Source: Galbitalea sp. SE-J8 (GTDB lineage: Bacteria > Actinomycetota > Actinomycetes > Actinomycetales > Microbacteriaceae). From it: a stretch of DNA of 64,000 nt. The stretch is from NCBI RefSeq assembly GCF_030345695.1, contig NZ_JAUASV010000004.1:156840-220839 (forward strand), written 5' to 3'. The position numbers and the translations under genes were made by a program. The first letter of the stretch is position 1; each line of letters starts with the position of its first letter. Below the pieces are notes generated by a model. That model ran no database searches. It was not told the origin of the DNA and saw nothing but the letters and a program-made list of their open reading frames with translations. Shown here piece by piece: positions 18,123-27,387 of the stretch.

Positions 18123-19142
18123 CTAGTACGCCAGGGCGCGGTCGACGGCCTCGAGCACGCGATCCGCGTCGGGCAGGTGGGAGGTCTCGAGGCGCGCGGG
18201 CGGGAACGGGATGTCGAAGCCGGTCACCCGCAGCACGGGCGCCTGCAGCGAGTAGAACGCGCGCTCGGTGACGGTCGCCGCGATCTCCGACGAGATCGAC
18301 ACGAACCCCGGCGCCTCGGAGGCGACGACGAGGCGGCCGGTCTTCTGCACGCTCTCGACGATCGGCCCGTAGTCGATGGGCGAGAGCGAGCGCAGGTCGA
18401 CGACCTCGAGGCTCGTGCCCTCCTCCTCGGCGAGGTTCGCCGCCTCGAGCAGTGTCGATACCATCGCGCCGTGCCCGACCACCGTCACCTCCGTGCCGGT
18501 TCGCACCACACGGCTCGCGTGCAGCGGCGTCGGGTTGCCCGACAGGTCCACCTCGCCCTTCGGCCAGTAGCGGCTCTTCGGCTCGAAGAACAGCACCGGG
18601 TCGTCGCTGCGGATCGCCTCCTGGATCATCCAGTACGCGTCGTGCGGGGTCGCGGGGCTCACCAGGCGCAGGCCGGCGGTGTGCGCGAACAGCGCCTCCG
18701 GGCTCTCGGAGTGGTGCTCGATCGCGCCGACGTGACCGCCGTAGGGCACCCGGATGACGACCGGGAACGACTGCGTGCCCATGTGGCGGTTGGTGAGCTT
18801 CGCGAGCTGCGACGTGATCTGGTTGTAGGCCGGGAAGATGAAGCCGTCGAACTGGATCTCGCAGACCGGCCGGAAGCCGGCCATCGCGAGCCCGATCGCC
18901 GTGCCGACGATGCCGGCCTCGCCGAGCGGGGTGTCGATGACACGCTGCTTGCCGAACTCGTTCTTGAGGCCCTCGGTCACCCGGAACACGCCGCCGAGCG
19001 TGCCGATGTCCTCGCCCATGAGCAGCACGCGCGGGTCGTCGGCGAGCGCACGGCGCAGTCCGGCGTTGATGGCCTTCGCCATCGGCAGCGTCTGCACCCC
19101 GGCGGGCGCCGCGGCCGGGGCGGTCGGGTCGATGAGGGTCAC
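18123..19142 (-). CDS. 2-oxoacid dehydrogenase E1 component, beta subunit
   Basis: The 339 residues contain [37 protein letters not shown] and a [15 protein letters not shown] segment, the E1-beta transketolase fold. With E1 alpha it decarboxylates a 2-oxoacid and passes the acyl unit to lipoyl-E2. The GTG at 19142 overlaps the E1-alpha stop (GTGA), giving tight 1:1 coupling. E2 follows 25 bases downstream. Confidence 0.93.
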   Translation of the reverse strand: MTLIDPTAPAAAPAGVQTLPMAKAINAGLRRALADDPRVLLMGEDIGTLGGVFRVTEGLKNEFGKQRVIDTPLGEAGIVGTAIGLAMAGFRPVCEIQFDGFIFPAYNQITSQLAKLTNRHMGTQSFPVVIRVPYGGHVGAIEHHSESPEALFAHTAGLRLVSPATPHDAYWMIQEAIRSDDPVLFFEPKSRYWPKGEVDLSGNPTPLHASRVVRTGTEVTVVGHGAMVSTLLEAANLAEEEGTSLEVVDLRSLSPIDYGPIVESVQKTGRLVVASEAPGFVSISSEIAATVTERAFYSLQAPVLRVTGFDIPFPPARLETSHLPDADRVLEAVDRALAY

Positions 19143-20254
19143 GCGGCACCTCCGAACGAGGCCTCGTAGTCGGCCAGCCACTGCTTCTGGGTCGCGATGA
19201 GCGGGTGCGGCTCGCTGTACACGTGGTCGAACATGCGCGACTGCGGCGGCTCGCCGAGCTCGAACGTGCCCCGACGGATGCCGGCCGCCACGTCGAGCGC
19301 CTCGCGCTCGACGTCCGCGAAGAACTCCTCGCCCGCGCCGCGCGCGCGCAGGAACGCCTCGAACCGGGTCAGCGGGTCGCGCGCCGCCCACGGCGCCGTG
19401 TCGTCATCCGTGCGGTACTTCGTCGGGTCGTCGCTCGAGGTGTGCGCGCCCATGCGGTAGGTGAGCGCCTCGATGAAGCGCGGACCCCGGCCGGCTCGGG
19501 CCGCATCGAGCGCGAGCCGCGTCGCCGCGTAGCTCGCGAGCGCGTCGTTGCCGTCGATCTGCACGGCCGGGATGCCGAAGCCCTCCGGGCGGTGGAACAG
19601 CGGCGTGCGCGACTGCGTCGTCACGGGCACCGAGATCGCCCAGTGGTTGTTCTGCAGGAACATCACGAGCGGCGCCTGGAAGCTCGCCGCCCAGATCATC
19701 GCCTCGTTGGTGTCGCCCTCGCTCGTCGAGCCGTCGCCGAAGTAGACGATCGTCGCGGCATCCGTTCCGGGGTCCCCCGTGCCGGTCAGGCCGTCGAACA
19801 GCTGGCCCATCGCGAAGCCCGCGGCGTGCAGGGTCTGCGCGCCGATGACGAGCGTGTAGAGGTGGAAGTTGCCGACCTCGCGCGGGTCCCAGCCGCCGAG
19901 CGTCATGCCCCGCCAGTACTCGATGAGCCGCATCGGGTCGAGGCCGTGGTGGTAGGCGACGACCGCCTCGCGGTAGGACGGGAAGACGTGGTCCTGGCCG
20001 CGCGTCGCGAACGCCGAGCCGATCTGCGCGCCCTCCTGGCCGAGGCTCGGCACCCAGAGCGCGAGCTGCCCCTGACGTTGCAGGTTGATCGCCTCGAGGT
20101 CGAACCGGCGGGCCACGACCATCTCGCGGTGCATCCGCTGCAGGTCGTCGTCGGAGAGCTCGGCGACGACGGCGAGCGCCTCCGCGGTGCTGTCGTCCTC
20201 GATGAGCCGGCCCTCGGGCGTGAGCAGCTGGAGCGGCGCCTGGGTGGTGGGCAT
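19139..20254 (-). CDS. 2-oxoacid dehydrogenase E1 component, alpha subunit
   Basis: The 371 residues carry the thiamine-diphosphate motif GDGSTSEGDTNEA..NN and the phosphorylation-loop-like YRMGAHTSSDDPTKYR. Regions such as LWVPSLGQEGAQIG and the two-subunit arrangement resemble branched-chain (Bkd) rather than AceE-type pyruvate enzymes, which are single long chains in actinobacteria. It heads the operon E1 alpha-E1 beta-E2-lytic transglycosylase; no E3 is present here. TAGATT lies six bases before the ATG, so the operon mRNA is probably leaderless. Confidence 0.92.
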   Translation of the reverse strand: MPTTQAPLQLLTPEGRLIEDDSTAEALAVVAELSDDDLQRMHREMVVARRFDLEAINLQRQGQLALWVPSLGQEGAQIGSAFATRGQDHVFPSYREAVVAYHHGLDPMRLIEYWRGMTLGGWDPREVGNFHLYTLVIGAQTLHAAGFAMGQLFDGLTGTGDPGTDAATIVYFGDGSTSEGDTNEAMIWAASFQAPLVMFLQNNHWAISVPVTTQSRTPLFHRPEGFGIPAVQIDGNDALASYAATRLALDAARAGRGPRFIEALTYRMGAHTSSDDPTKYRTDDDTAPWAARDPLTRFEAFLRARGAGEEFFADVEREALDVAAGIRRGTFELGEPPQSRMFDHVYSEPHPLIATQKQWLADYEASFGGAA

Positions 20255-20260
20255 TGCCCT

Positions 20261-20266
20261 AATCTA
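20261..20266 (-). promoter_or_regulatory. Candidate -10 box (TAGATT) for the leaderless dehydrogenase operon
   Basis: The minus-strand TAGATT is followed by AGGGCA and the ATG at 20254, the spacing expected when transcription starts at the start codon. There is no ribosome-binding site. Confidence 0.55.
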
Positions 20267-20288
20267 ACGCGGCGCCCCGGGGGCCCGG

Positions 20289-21350
20289 TCAGAGGTCGCG
20301 GACAACCTCCGCGGCCGCGGCCAGGAGGTTGTCGACAGCCTCGCGCTCGCCGATCGAGATCCGCACGCCCTCGCCGAGCGCCCGCACCACGATGCCGTGG
20401 CGCGCGAACACCTCCGCGGCCTCGAGCGTGCGCTCGTCCGTCGGCAGCCAGATGAAGTTGCCGTGCGGCCGGGGCGAGTTCCAGCCCTGCGCGACGAGCG
20501 CCTGCCAGATCTCGTCGCGCAGCGCGCCGAGATGGGTGACGCGCTCGAGCAGCTCGTCCTCGTGGTCGAGGCTCACGATCGCGGCCTTCTGCGCCGCGTC
20601 GATCACCGAGAGCGGGATCGCGACGGCGCGAGCGGCATCCATGACGTAGGCCGGGCCGACCGCGTAGCCGACCCGCAGTCCGGCGAGGCCGTAGGCCTTC
20701 GAGAAGGTGCGCAGCAGCACGAGGTTCGGATGCGCGTGCAGCACGTCGGTGCCGCGCACCGCGCTCGGGTCGGTGACGAACTCGATGTACGCCTCGTCGA
20801 GCACCACGAGCACGGATGCCGGCACCGTCGCCATGAACGCGTCGAACTCGTCGCGCGTCACGATCGCCCCGGTCGGGTTGTTCGGGCTGCAGACGATGAC
20901 GACGCGCGTGCGGTCGGTGATCGCCGCGGCCATCGCGTCGAGGTCGTGCCGCTCGTCGGGCGTGTTCGGCACCCGCACGCTCGTCGCCCCGGCGACCGCG
21001 ACGAGGCCGGGGTACGCCTCGAAGCTGCGCCAGGAGAAGACGATCTCGTCGCCGACGCTCGCCGCTGCGGTGATCAGCTGCGAGAGGACGGCGACGGAGC
21101 CCGAGCCGACCTGCACCTGCGCGGCGGAGACCCCGAAGCGCTCTGCCAGGCGCTCGCGGAGCGCCACGGCGAGCGCGTCGGGGTACCGGTTGACGCTCGC
21201 CTCGGCGATCGCCTCGCGCACGCTCGGCAGCGGGTCGAACGGGTTCTCGTTGCTCGACAGCTTGAAGGCCTCGGCCGCCGCGGGCTTGCCCTGCTGGTAG
21301 GGCGCCATCGCGGCGATCTCGGGCCGGAGGGTCACGCGCTCGCTCGTCAC
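20289..21350 (-). CDS. hisC: Histidinol-phosphate/aromatic aminotransferase family protein
   Basis: The 353 residues match class I/II HisC-type enzymes: [33 protein letters not shown], and the PLP Lys in [15 protein letters not shown]. It would convert imidazole-acetol phosphate and glutamate to histidinol phosphate, or act on aromatic 2-oxoacids (Pat-like). No other his gene lies nearby, so the aromatic role is possible. The GTG at 21350 follows a TAGGGT hexamer by six bases, consistent with a leaderless mRNA. Confidence 0.87.
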   Translation of the reverse strand: MTSERVTLRPEIAAMAPYQQGKPAAAEAFKLSSNENPFDPLPSVREAIAEASVNRYPDALAVALRERLAERFGVSAAQVQVGSGSVAVLSQLITAAASVGDEIVFSWRSFEAYPGLVAVAGATSVRVPNTPDERHDLDAMAAAITDRTRVVIVCSPNNPTGAIVTRDEFDAFMATVPASVLVVLDEAYIEFVTDPSAVRGTDVLHAHPNLVLLRTFSKAYGLAGLRVGYAVGPAYVMDAARAVAIPLSVIDAAQKAAIVSLDHEDELLERVTHLGALRDEIWQALVAQGWNSPRPHGNFIWLPTDERTLEAAEVFARHGIVVRALGEGVRISIGEREAVDNLLAAAAEVVRDL

Positions 21351-21356
21351 CGTCTC

Positions 21357-21362
21357 ACCCTA
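21357..21362 (-). promoter_or_regulatory. Candidate -10 box (TAGGGT) for leaderless hisC-type gene
   Basis: The minus-strand TAGGGT, six bases (GAGACG) and the GTG at 21350 fit a leaderless start. Confidence 0.5.
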
Positions 21363-21433
21363 GGGTGCGGCGGTGCCCGCGGGCGCGCGCGTGGCTCATT
21401 GCGACCGCTCGGGCCGCCGGGCATAGTGGGCGC

Positions 21434-21835
21434 ATGTCACGTCTGCTCGTCCGGATCGTCGTGAACGCGATCGCACTGTGGTTGACCACCCTCATCGTGA
21501 CCGGGGTGCAGGTCGTGCCGTTCGCGCCGGGCGGCACGGTCGAGAAGGTGCTCACCTACCTCTTCGTCGCCCTCGTGTTCGGCATCGTCAACGGCACGGT
21601 CGGCACGCTCATCCGCGTCGTGGCGTTCCCCATCTACATCCTCACGCTCGGACTCATCGCGCTCGTCGTCAACGCCCTGCTGCTCCTGCTCGTGAGCTGG
21701 ATCACCTCGCTGTTCGGCTTCGGGCTCGAGGTCGCCGACTTCGGCTGGGGCGTCGTCGCGGCGATCGTGCTCGGCCTGATCAGCTGGCTGCTGGGGCTGC
21801 TGCTGCGCCCGCTCGTGCGCGGCGACCGGCGCTGA
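21434..21835 (+). CDS. Phage holin family 4 (DUF360-like) membrane protein
   Basis: The 133 residues contain four hydrophobic segments (IVVNAIALWLTTLIVTG, LTYLFVALVFGIVNG, FPIYILTLGLIALVVNALL, VVAAIVLGLISWLLGLLL). This matches the small YvlD/holin-superfamily membrane proteins common in bacterial chromosomes. Despite the name they are not usually linked to phage, and the function is unknown. The ATG at 21434 lacks a ribosome-binding site; CATAGT six bases upstream suggests a leaderless mRNA. Confidence 0.8.
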   Translation: MSRLLVRIVVNAIALWLTTLIVTGVQVVPFAPGGTVEKVLTYLFVALVFGIVNGTVGTLIRVVAFPIYILTLGLIALVVNALLLLLVSWITSLFGFGLEVADFGWGVVAAIVLGLISWLLGLLLRPLVRGDRR

Positions 21836-21845
21836 GCCCTGCCGG

Positions 21846-23282
21846 TCACCGCACGCGCGACGAGGCGTACTTCTCGACCGTGACGGACGTCGCTCCGCCC
21901 GTGACGGATGCGATGGCCGACGTCAGCCTCGCGATCCGCGGGTCGTCGCTCTGCTGGGCGAGCGCGGCGGTCTGCTCGTAGGTCGCCGCATCGTGGGCGA
22001 CGACGGGGATGTCGGTCGCCTTCGGCATCGGGCCGTCGTCCCACGGGGCGCGCTTCACGTCGACGGTGCGGGAGTCGCCGCCGAGCGCCGCGACGGGATC
22101 GCCGTCGTGCACGAGGCGCACGTCGGGCGTGCCCCGGTCGACGTCGACCTGGTCCGCGGGCGAGCCGATCTCGAACACCCCGGCCGTGCGGTAGTCGCCC
22201 GACGCCGCGAGCTCGTGCGCGATCAGCCCGCCCTGCGAGTGGCCGACGAAGACCACGTCGCTCTCGCTCGACACCCCGGCCTGCGCCATCGCCTCCCGCG
22301 CGGCGCGCTCGGCACCGGACGACAGCCCGCCCATCGCGTCCAGGTTGCTCGTCATGTCGGACGGGTCGGCGCTGCCCGTCGCCGTCCAGGTGTTCGTGCC
22401 CGCGATGTAGACGATGAACCCGTCCGCCCGGCCCGGCCGGTGGTACCGCTCGACCCGGACCCGCGACGCGGCGTCGTCGTCGTTCGTCGGCAGCCGGCGC
22501 ACGAGCTCGTCGAGGGTGGGGCTCGCGGTCGACCCCGTCTCGCGCGCGATGCGGCGCACCTCGACCCGCGACTCCCGGTACAGGCCGAGCGCGGGCAGTG
22601 TCGTGCCGAGCAGGCGCGCCACGTCACGCGAGTCGACCCACCCGGTCTCGTCGTCGCCCGCGATGAGCGAGCCCGGCATCGGCACGCCCGCGAACCCGCC
22701 GAGGAACTCGTCGGCGTCCCGCGTCGCCGCTCGCAGCAGCATCGCGAGCAGCGGGTTGCTCGTCAGCCGGGGACGGTCGTGCAGGAACCGTTCTGCCGCG
22801 TGCGCGAGGTTCGAGATGCCGCGATCGCGGATGCGGCGGAAGTCGTCGCCGCCGACGGCGCCCGTGATCATCCAGCCCGCGGCCGCGTGCGCTCCCGCGA
22901 TCACGAGCGCGGGCAGCGCGATGCGCACGAGCGCGCCGAGCGTCCAGGCGATCGCCGCGGTGGCCACGTGCGCGGCGCGATCGGCCAGCACGTAGGCGAG
23001 AGCGGCGGCCGCGAGCAGCGCCGCCTCGCGCTCCGCCCCGGCGACGAACGCGTCGACGCGCGCTCTGGCCTCGTCGATCTCGTCCTCGGTGCGATAGCAG
23101 GGGTACGGCGCACCGGCGGCCATGAGCAGCGCCCGGGGCACCGCGCCGTCGGCGACGCCGAGGGCGAGCGAGGCGAGGCGCGCCTCGAGCGACGACGATG
23201 CGATGCGCGACGCGAGGGCCAGCAGGTGCGCGGTGTCGACCGCGAGCTCGTTCGGCGACGCGACGGTGATGTCGTCACTCAT
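21846..23282 (-). CDS. Alpha/beta-hydrolase-like protein paired with a WXG100-like gene
   Basis: The 478-residue protein has an Ala-rich, largely helical N-terminal half (about 1-270) with two hydrophobic stretches near 85-135. The C-terminal half contains a lipase nucleophile elbow VFVGHSQGGLIAHEL and FIVYIAGTNTW, so it resembles alpha/beta hydrolases. Its ATG overlaps the stop of the small upstream gene by eight bases. Fusion of a helical N-domain to a hydrolase beside a WXG-type protein recalls type VII (ESX) secretion substrates; that link is inference. No secretion ATPase is in the window. Confidence 0.7.
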   Translation of the reverse strand: MSDDITVASPNELAVDTAHLLALASRIASSSLEARLASLALGVADGAVPRALLMAAGAPYPCYRTEDEIDEARARVDAFVAGAEREAALLAAAALAYVLADRAAHVATAAIAWTLGALVRIALPALVIAGAHAAAGWMITGAVGGDDFRRIRDRGISNLAHAAERFLHDRPRLTSNPLLAMLLRAATRDADEFLGGFAGVPMPGSLIAGDDETGWVDSRDVARLLGTTLPALGLYRESRVEVRRIARETGSTASPTLDELVRRLPTNDDDAASRVRVERYHRPGRADGFIVYIAGTNTWTATGSADPSDMTSNLDAMGGLSSGAERAAREAMAQAGVSSESDVVFVGHSQGGLIAHELAASGDYRTAGVFEIGSPADQVDVDRGTPDVRLVHDGDPVAALGGDSRTVDVKRAPWDDGPMPKATDIPVVAHDAATYEQTAALAQQSDDPRIARLTSAIASVTGGATSVTVEKYASSRVR

Positions 23283-23547
23283 CGAGCCACGCCGTCGTGT
23301 ACCAGCCGCTCGTGTGCGCGGCGGACGTCGCCCGGGCGGCCTCGCCGAGCGCGGTGCGCATGCCGGCCAGGTCCCGTGCGAACCCGGCGGACGCCGGGCC
23401 TCGCCAGGATGCGCCGGGCGAGCGCGGCAGCGCGGCGAGCGCGGCCTCGAGGCGGCCCTGTGCGAGCGCGAGGGCGCCCTGCTGCGCCTCCACGCCGACG
23501 CGCAGCGCCAGGCGCGCCGCCTCGGTGAGGGGATCGAGTGTCGTCAT
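23275..23547 (-). CDS. Small WXG100-like helical protein
   Basis: The 90 residues form two predicted helices around a W-R-G turn (SWRGPASAGFARDLAG), the hallmark spacing of WXG100/ESX-like proteins. It begins MTTLDPLTEAARLALRVG at the ATG at 23547. It overlaps the downstream hydrolase gene by eight bases, so they are co-translated. These proteins usually form helical hairpin dimers that pair with larger secreted partners. The homology call rests on length and the WxG turn only. Confidence 0.6.
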   Translation of the reverse strand: MTTLDPLTEAARLALRVGVEAQQGALALAQGRLEAALAALPRSPGASWRGPASAGFARDLAGMRTALGEAARATSAAHTSGWYTTAWLDE

Positions 23548-23660
23548 GCCGACGAGGATGATCCGTGGGAGGCCCCGGCAGGGGCGTCCGTCGGCGACCG
23601 TCGCCGACATCCGCCGATCTGCCCGCTGTGGAGGAGCGGATTCTGCGCAAGGATCGACGC

Positions 23661-24167
23661 ATGGGCCCGAGCGACGACCGCTTCACCGTGTGCTTCGTCT
23701 GCACCGGGAACATCTGCCGATCGCCGATGGCCGAGGTGATCTTCCGCGAGCTCGTCGACCGCGCCGGGCTCGTCGGCCGGGTCAGCGTCTCGAGTGCCGG
23801 GACCGGCGACTGGCACGTCGGCGAGCGCGCCGACGCGCGCACCCTCGCGGCGCTCGAGCGGCGCGGCCACGACGGGTCCCGGCATCGGGCGCGGCAGTTC
23901 GACCCGGCGTGGCTGCCGTCGATCGACCTCGTGATCGCGTTCGACCGCAGTCACGAGCGCATCCTCCGCTCCTGGGCGCGCACCGACGACGACCGCGGCA
24001 AGGTGCGCCTGCTCACGTCGTTCGACCCGGAGCGCGCCTCGCTCGACGTGCCCGACCCGTACTATTCGGATGCCGCCATGTTCGACGACGTGCTCTCCAC
24101 CATCGAACGTGCGAGCCGCGCGCTGTTCGCGCAGATCCTGCCCGCCCTCCGCCAGGGAGCCTCATGA
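23661..24167 (+). CDS. Low-molecular-weight protein-tyrosine phosphatase
   Basis: The 168 residues have the P-loop CTGNICRSPMAE (Cys-x5-Arg) near the N-terminus and the general-acid DPYY motif (VPDPYYSDAAMF), the two signatures of LMW-PTP. It hydrolyses phosphotyrosine. The ATG at 23661 has AAGGA seven bases upstream. It overlaps purB by four bases (ATGA), so the two are translationally coupled. Confidence 0.92.
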   Translation: MGPSDDRFTVCFVCTGNICRSPMAEVIFRELVDRAGLVGRVSVSSAGTGDWHVGERADARTLAALERRGHDGSRHRARQFDPAWLPSIDLVIAFDRSHERILRSWARTDDDRGKVRLLTSFDPERASLDVPDPYYSDAAMFDDVLSTIERASRALFAQILPALRQGAS

Positions 24168-25549
24168 GTCCTCTGCCCCCGCAGCCCGTCAGCCCGCTCG
24201 ACGGGCGTTACCGAGCCGCCGTCGGCGTGCTCGGCGAGCACCTGTCGGAGGCCGGCCTGAACCGCGCGCGCGTGCAGGTCGAGGTGGAGTGGCTGCTCTA
24301 CCTCACCGACCACGAGCTGTTCGGCTCGCAGCACCTCACCGCCGAGCAGGCGCACGCGCTGCGCGCCCTCGTGGCGGACTTCGGCCAGCCCGAGATCGAC
24401 CGGCTCGCCGAGCTCGAGGCCACCACCCGGCACGACGTGAAGGCCGTCGAGTACCTCGTGCGCGAGAAGCTCGCGGCCCTGGGGCTCACGGATGTGGCCG
24501 AGCTCACCCACTTCGCGTGCACGAGCGAGGACATCAACAATCTGTCCTACGCGATCACGATCGGTGCGGCGGTGCGCGAGACGTGGCTGCCCGCGGCGCG
24601 CGGCATCGTCGCCCGGCTCACGGAGCTCGCCCGCGAGCACGCCGCGACCCCGCTGCTCGCCCACACCCACGGGCAGCCCGCGACGCCGACGACAGTCGGC
24701 AAGGAGTTCGCCGTCTTCGCGCACCGTCTCGAGCGCGTGCTCGCCCAGGTCGAGGCGACCGAGTACCTCGGCAAGTTCAGCGGCGCGACCGGCACCTTCG
24801 GGGCGCACGTCGTCGCCGACCCGAGCCTGGACTGGCCCGCGATCTCGCGCGAGTTCGTCACCTCGCTCGGACTCGACTGGAACCCGCTCACCACCCAGAT
24901 CGAGTCGCACGACTGGCAGGCCGAGCTCTACGCTCGCATCAGCCATGCCGGTCGCATCCTGCACAATCTGTGCACGGACATCTGGACCTACATCTCGATG
25001 GGCTACTTCACCCAGATCCCGCAGGCGGGCGCGACGGGGTCGTCGACGATGCCGCACAAGATCAACCCCATCCGGTTCGAGAACGCGGAGGCCAACCTCG
25101 AGCTCGCGAGCGCGCTCCTCGACTCGCTCGCGGCGACGCTCGTGACGAGCCGCCTGCAGCGCGACCTCACCGACTCCACGACACAGCGCAACGTCGGCGT
25201 CGCCCTCGGTCACTCGCTGCTCGCGCTCGACAACATCGCGCGCGGCCTCGGCGAGTTCAGCGTCGCGACCGACGTGCTCGCCGCCGACCTCGACCGGAAC
25301 TGGGAGGTGCTCGGCGAGGCGATCCAGACGGTCATCCGCGCCGAGGTGACGGCCGGGCGCAGCTCGATCGCCGATCCGTACGCGATGCTCAAAGAGCTCA
25401 CGCGCGGCAAGGGGGTGACGCGGGCCGACCTCGTCGCGTTCGTCGACGGGCTCGACATCGGCGCGGATGCGAAGGCCCGCCTGACGGCGCTCACGCCGGC
25501 CGGCTACACGGGCGTCGCGGCGCGGCTCGTCGACTACCTCGAGGGCTGA
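24164..25549 (+). CDS. purB: Adenylosuccinate lyase
   Basis: The 461 residues carry the fumarase/aspartase signature GSSTMPHKINPIRFE, and TSEDINNLSYA and HTHGQPATPTTVGKE substrate motifs, the E. coli-type PurB. It releases fumarate from SAICAR and adenylosuccinate in purine synthesis. The start ATG at 24164 overlaps the phosphatase stop, with AGGGAG upstream. The two steps in purine synthesis that need it make it an essential housekeeping gene. Confidence 0.96.
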   Translation: MSPLPPQPVSPLDGRYRAAVGVLGEHLSEAGLNRARVQVEVEWLLYLTDHELFGSQHLTAEQAHALRALVADFGQPEIDRLAELEATTRHDVKAVEYLVREKLAALGLTDVAELTHFACTSEDINNLSYAITIGAAVRETWLPAARGIVARLTELAREHAATPLLAHTHGQPATPTTVGKEFAVFAHRLERVLAQVEATEYLGKFSGATGTFGAHVVADPSLDWPAISREFVTSLGLDWNPLTTQIESHDWQAELYARISHAGRILHNLCTDIWTYISMGYFTQIPQAGATGSSTMPHKINPIRFENAEANLELASALLDSLAATLVTSRLQRDLTDSTTQRNVGVALGHSLLALDNIARGLGEFSVATDVLAADLDRNWEVLGEAIQTVIRAEVTAGRSSIADPYAMLKELTRGKGVTRADLVAFVDGLDIGADAKARLTALTPAGYTGVAARLVDYLEG

Positions 25550-25562
25550 CCGCGGGGCGGGA

Positions 25563-25850
25563 TCAGTGCCCGCGCGGCTCCTCGCCCCGGTTCTGCTCGC
25601 CCCGGTTCTGCTCGTCGAGGTCGGCCTGCTCGTCGCCGGTCGGCCGGGCCGCGAGCGAGAGCATCGCGAGCACGACGAGCCCGACGATGAACGCGACGCC
25701 GCCGAACTCGAGCGCGATGAGCGGCTCACGGGTGCCCATGAACACGACCGCGGTGACGAAGACGCCCAGCACGGCCGCGAACACGAGCAGCTGCACGGGC
25801 CGGCGGCGGTCCCGCTTGTCCGGCTGGTTCTTGCCCGGCGTTGCGCTCAC
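25563..25850 (-). CDS. Small two-helix membrane protein
   Basis: The 95 residues have a basic N-terminus (KRDRRRP), two hydrophobic segments (VQLLVFAAVLGVFVTAVVF and FGGVAFIVGLVVLAMLSLA) and a hydrophilic acidic tail with the repeat EQNRGEQNRGEE. No family is recognised. The GTG start overlaps the stop of the upstream membrane-protein gene (GTGA), so the two are coupled. It converges on purB with a gap of 13 bases. Confidence 0.72.
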   Translation of the reverse strand: MSATPGKNQPDKRDRRRPVQLLVFAAVLGVFVTAVVFMGTREPLIALEFGGVAFIVGLVVLAMLSLAARPTGDEQADLDEQNRGEQNRGEEPRGH

Positions 25851-26458
25851 GACGCCACCTCCACGGTCGATGCGCGCGACCACCGCAGCGACAGCGCGGC
25901 GATGAACAGGTAGACGCCGAGGATCGCCGCGTAGGCGCCGACGAGGCCGGTGACCATGACGGATGCGGTGAGCGCGCGCTTCACCTCGTCCGGCCCGACG
26001 AACACCTGGTTGAGGTCGACGGGCACGAGCAGCACGGCGATCGCGAACAGCCCGGTGAGGGCCCCCGCGAACACCCATTCCCGGGCGAGGCTCGATCGCC
26101 CGCGGGAGCGCAGTCCCCGGAACAGCTCGATGAACGCCGTCAGCGCCGCCCAGCTGCTCAGCACGAACAGCAGGATCGCGATCTCGTCCCGCGCGACGAG
26201 GATCGAGACGACACCCGCCACCCCGCTCACGGCACCCTGCACGATGCCGGCCACCGGCAGCGGGCCGGTCACGGCGCCCACGCCGATAACGAGCCCGCTC
26301 ACGATCGCGAACAGGCCGAACGCGAGCGCCCCGACGGCGGTCGCGTGGTCGGCGGAGAAGGTGACCACGAGGGCCACGACCAGGGCGACGACGGCGCGCG
26401 CGAGGAGCACGATCCATGCGCGACCCGGCGTCGCCGCGTCGGCAGCAGGACTGGACAC
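25847..26458 (-). CDS. HdeD/DUF308-like multi-pass membrane protein
   Basis: The 203 residues have about six hydrophobic segments with the paired-helix pattern of HdeD/DUF308 proteins (VALVVALVVTFSADHATAVG, GALAFGLFAIVSGLVIGVG). Function is unknown. The frame is open to an ATG at 26488, but I chose the GTG at 26458. GGAAGG lies five bases upstream of it, and a TACACT -10 box at 26492-26497 would start transcription at about 26485, inside the longer version. Confidence 0.72.
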   Translation of the reverse strand: MSSPAADAATPGRAWIVLLARAVVALVVALVVTFSADHATAVGALAFGLFAIVSGLVIGVGAVTGPLPVAGIVQGAVSGVAGVVSILVARDEIAILLFVLSSWAALTAFIELFRGLRSRGRSSLAREWVFAGALTGLFAIAVLLVPVDLNQVFVGPDEVKRALTASVMVTGLVGAYAAILGVYLFIAALSLRWSRASTVEVAS

Positions 26459-26554
26459 AAGAGCCTTCCGACGCTCGACAAACGACATGCCAGTGTACCG
26501 CCGCGCGGATGGGCGCCGGCCGGGGCCGGTCGAGTTCGTCGACGGCGGGATGCG

Positions 26555-27274
26555 CTACGACCGGGCCGCCGCATCCTCGGCGAGGGCTGCGACGACCGCG
26601 GCGGCGACCGCGTGGCTCGACTGCGGGTTCTGCCCGGAGACCAGGTTGCCGTCGCGCACGACGTGGCTCGACCACGCGGCGCCCTCGTCGAGGATCGCCC
26701 CGCGCTCGGCGAGGGCCGACGCGACGAACCACGGTGCCGCCGCACCGAGGCCGCCGGTGCGCTCCTCCTCGTCGGAGAACACCGTGAGGCGACGTCCCGC
26801 GAAGGCGAACGCGCCGCCCGCGTCCACGGCGCTCAGCAGGCCGGCGGGGCCGTGGCAGAACGGCGCGATGAGCGTGCCCGCGCCGTTCGCGCGGATGAGG
26901 ATCGCGCCGAGCACCGGGTCGGTGGCGAGGTCGGCCATCGGCCCGTGCCCGCCGGGCAGCACGATCGCCCCGACCCCGGAGAGGTCGACCGCGTCGAGCG
27001 AGAGCGGATGCGCGAGCTCGTCCGCGATGGACGCGAGGTAGCCGGCGAGCTCGTCGACGCGGGCCTGGTCGCCGACGATCGCCGCGCTGAGCGACCCGGG
27101 GTCGACCGTCGGGCGCTCGCCGCCCGGCGTCGCGATCGTGACGTCGTGACCGGCGGCGACGAGGTCGCGGTGCGCGACGACGAGCTCCTCGGCCCAGAAG
27201 CCGGTGGGGTGGGCGCTGCCGTCGGCGAGGGTGAGCGAGTCGGCCGCGGTGACGACCATGAGGATGCGAGACAT
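26555..27274 (-). CDS. DJ-1/PfpI-superfamily protein (Hsp31/glyoxalase-like)
   Basis: The 239 residues show the class I glutamine-amidotransferase fold with the nucleophile elbow APFCHGPAGLL and VGAIVLPGGHGPMADL. SRILMVVTAADS, HPTGFWAEELVVAH and DVTIATPGG at the N-terminus match Hsp31-type chaperone/glyoxalase III members. The enzyme probably detoxifies methylglyoxal or repairs glycated protein. The ATG at 27274 has AAAGGA seven bases upstream. It lies downstream of a LysR gene in the same direction, with a perfect palindrome between them. Confidence 0.88.
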   Translation of the reverse strand: MSRILMVVTAADSLTLADGSAHPTGFWAEELVVAHRDLVAAGHDVTIATPGGERPTVDPGSLSAAIVGDQARVDELAGYLASIADELAHPLSLDAVDLSGVGAIVLPGGHGPMADLATDPVLGAILIRANGAGTLIAPFCHGPAGLLSAVDAGGAFAFAGRRLTVFSDEEERTGGLGAAAPWFVASALAERGAILDEGAAWSSHVVRDGNLVSGQNPQSSHAVAAAVVAALAEDAAARS

Positions 27275-27329
27275 CGGGTTCCTTTCGACGCTCGCAGTCT
27301 CGCCGGGCCGCGGGGCTCGCGGCACTCGG

Positions 27330-27354
27330 TTCTCCGATGGACCCCATCGGAGAA
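27330..27354. promoter_or_regulatory. Perfect 11-base inverted repeat, candidate LysR operator
   Basis: TTCTCCGATGG, three bases (ACC) and CCATCGGAGAA lie between the LysR stop and the DJ-1 start, 56 bases before the start. LysR regulators bind dyads of this kind near the promoter of their target. A terminator for lysR is the alternative, but no T-run follows on either strand. Confidence 0.55.
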
Positions 27355-27387
27355 TGTGACGACGCCGCCGACGGGCCGCGTCGCGCG

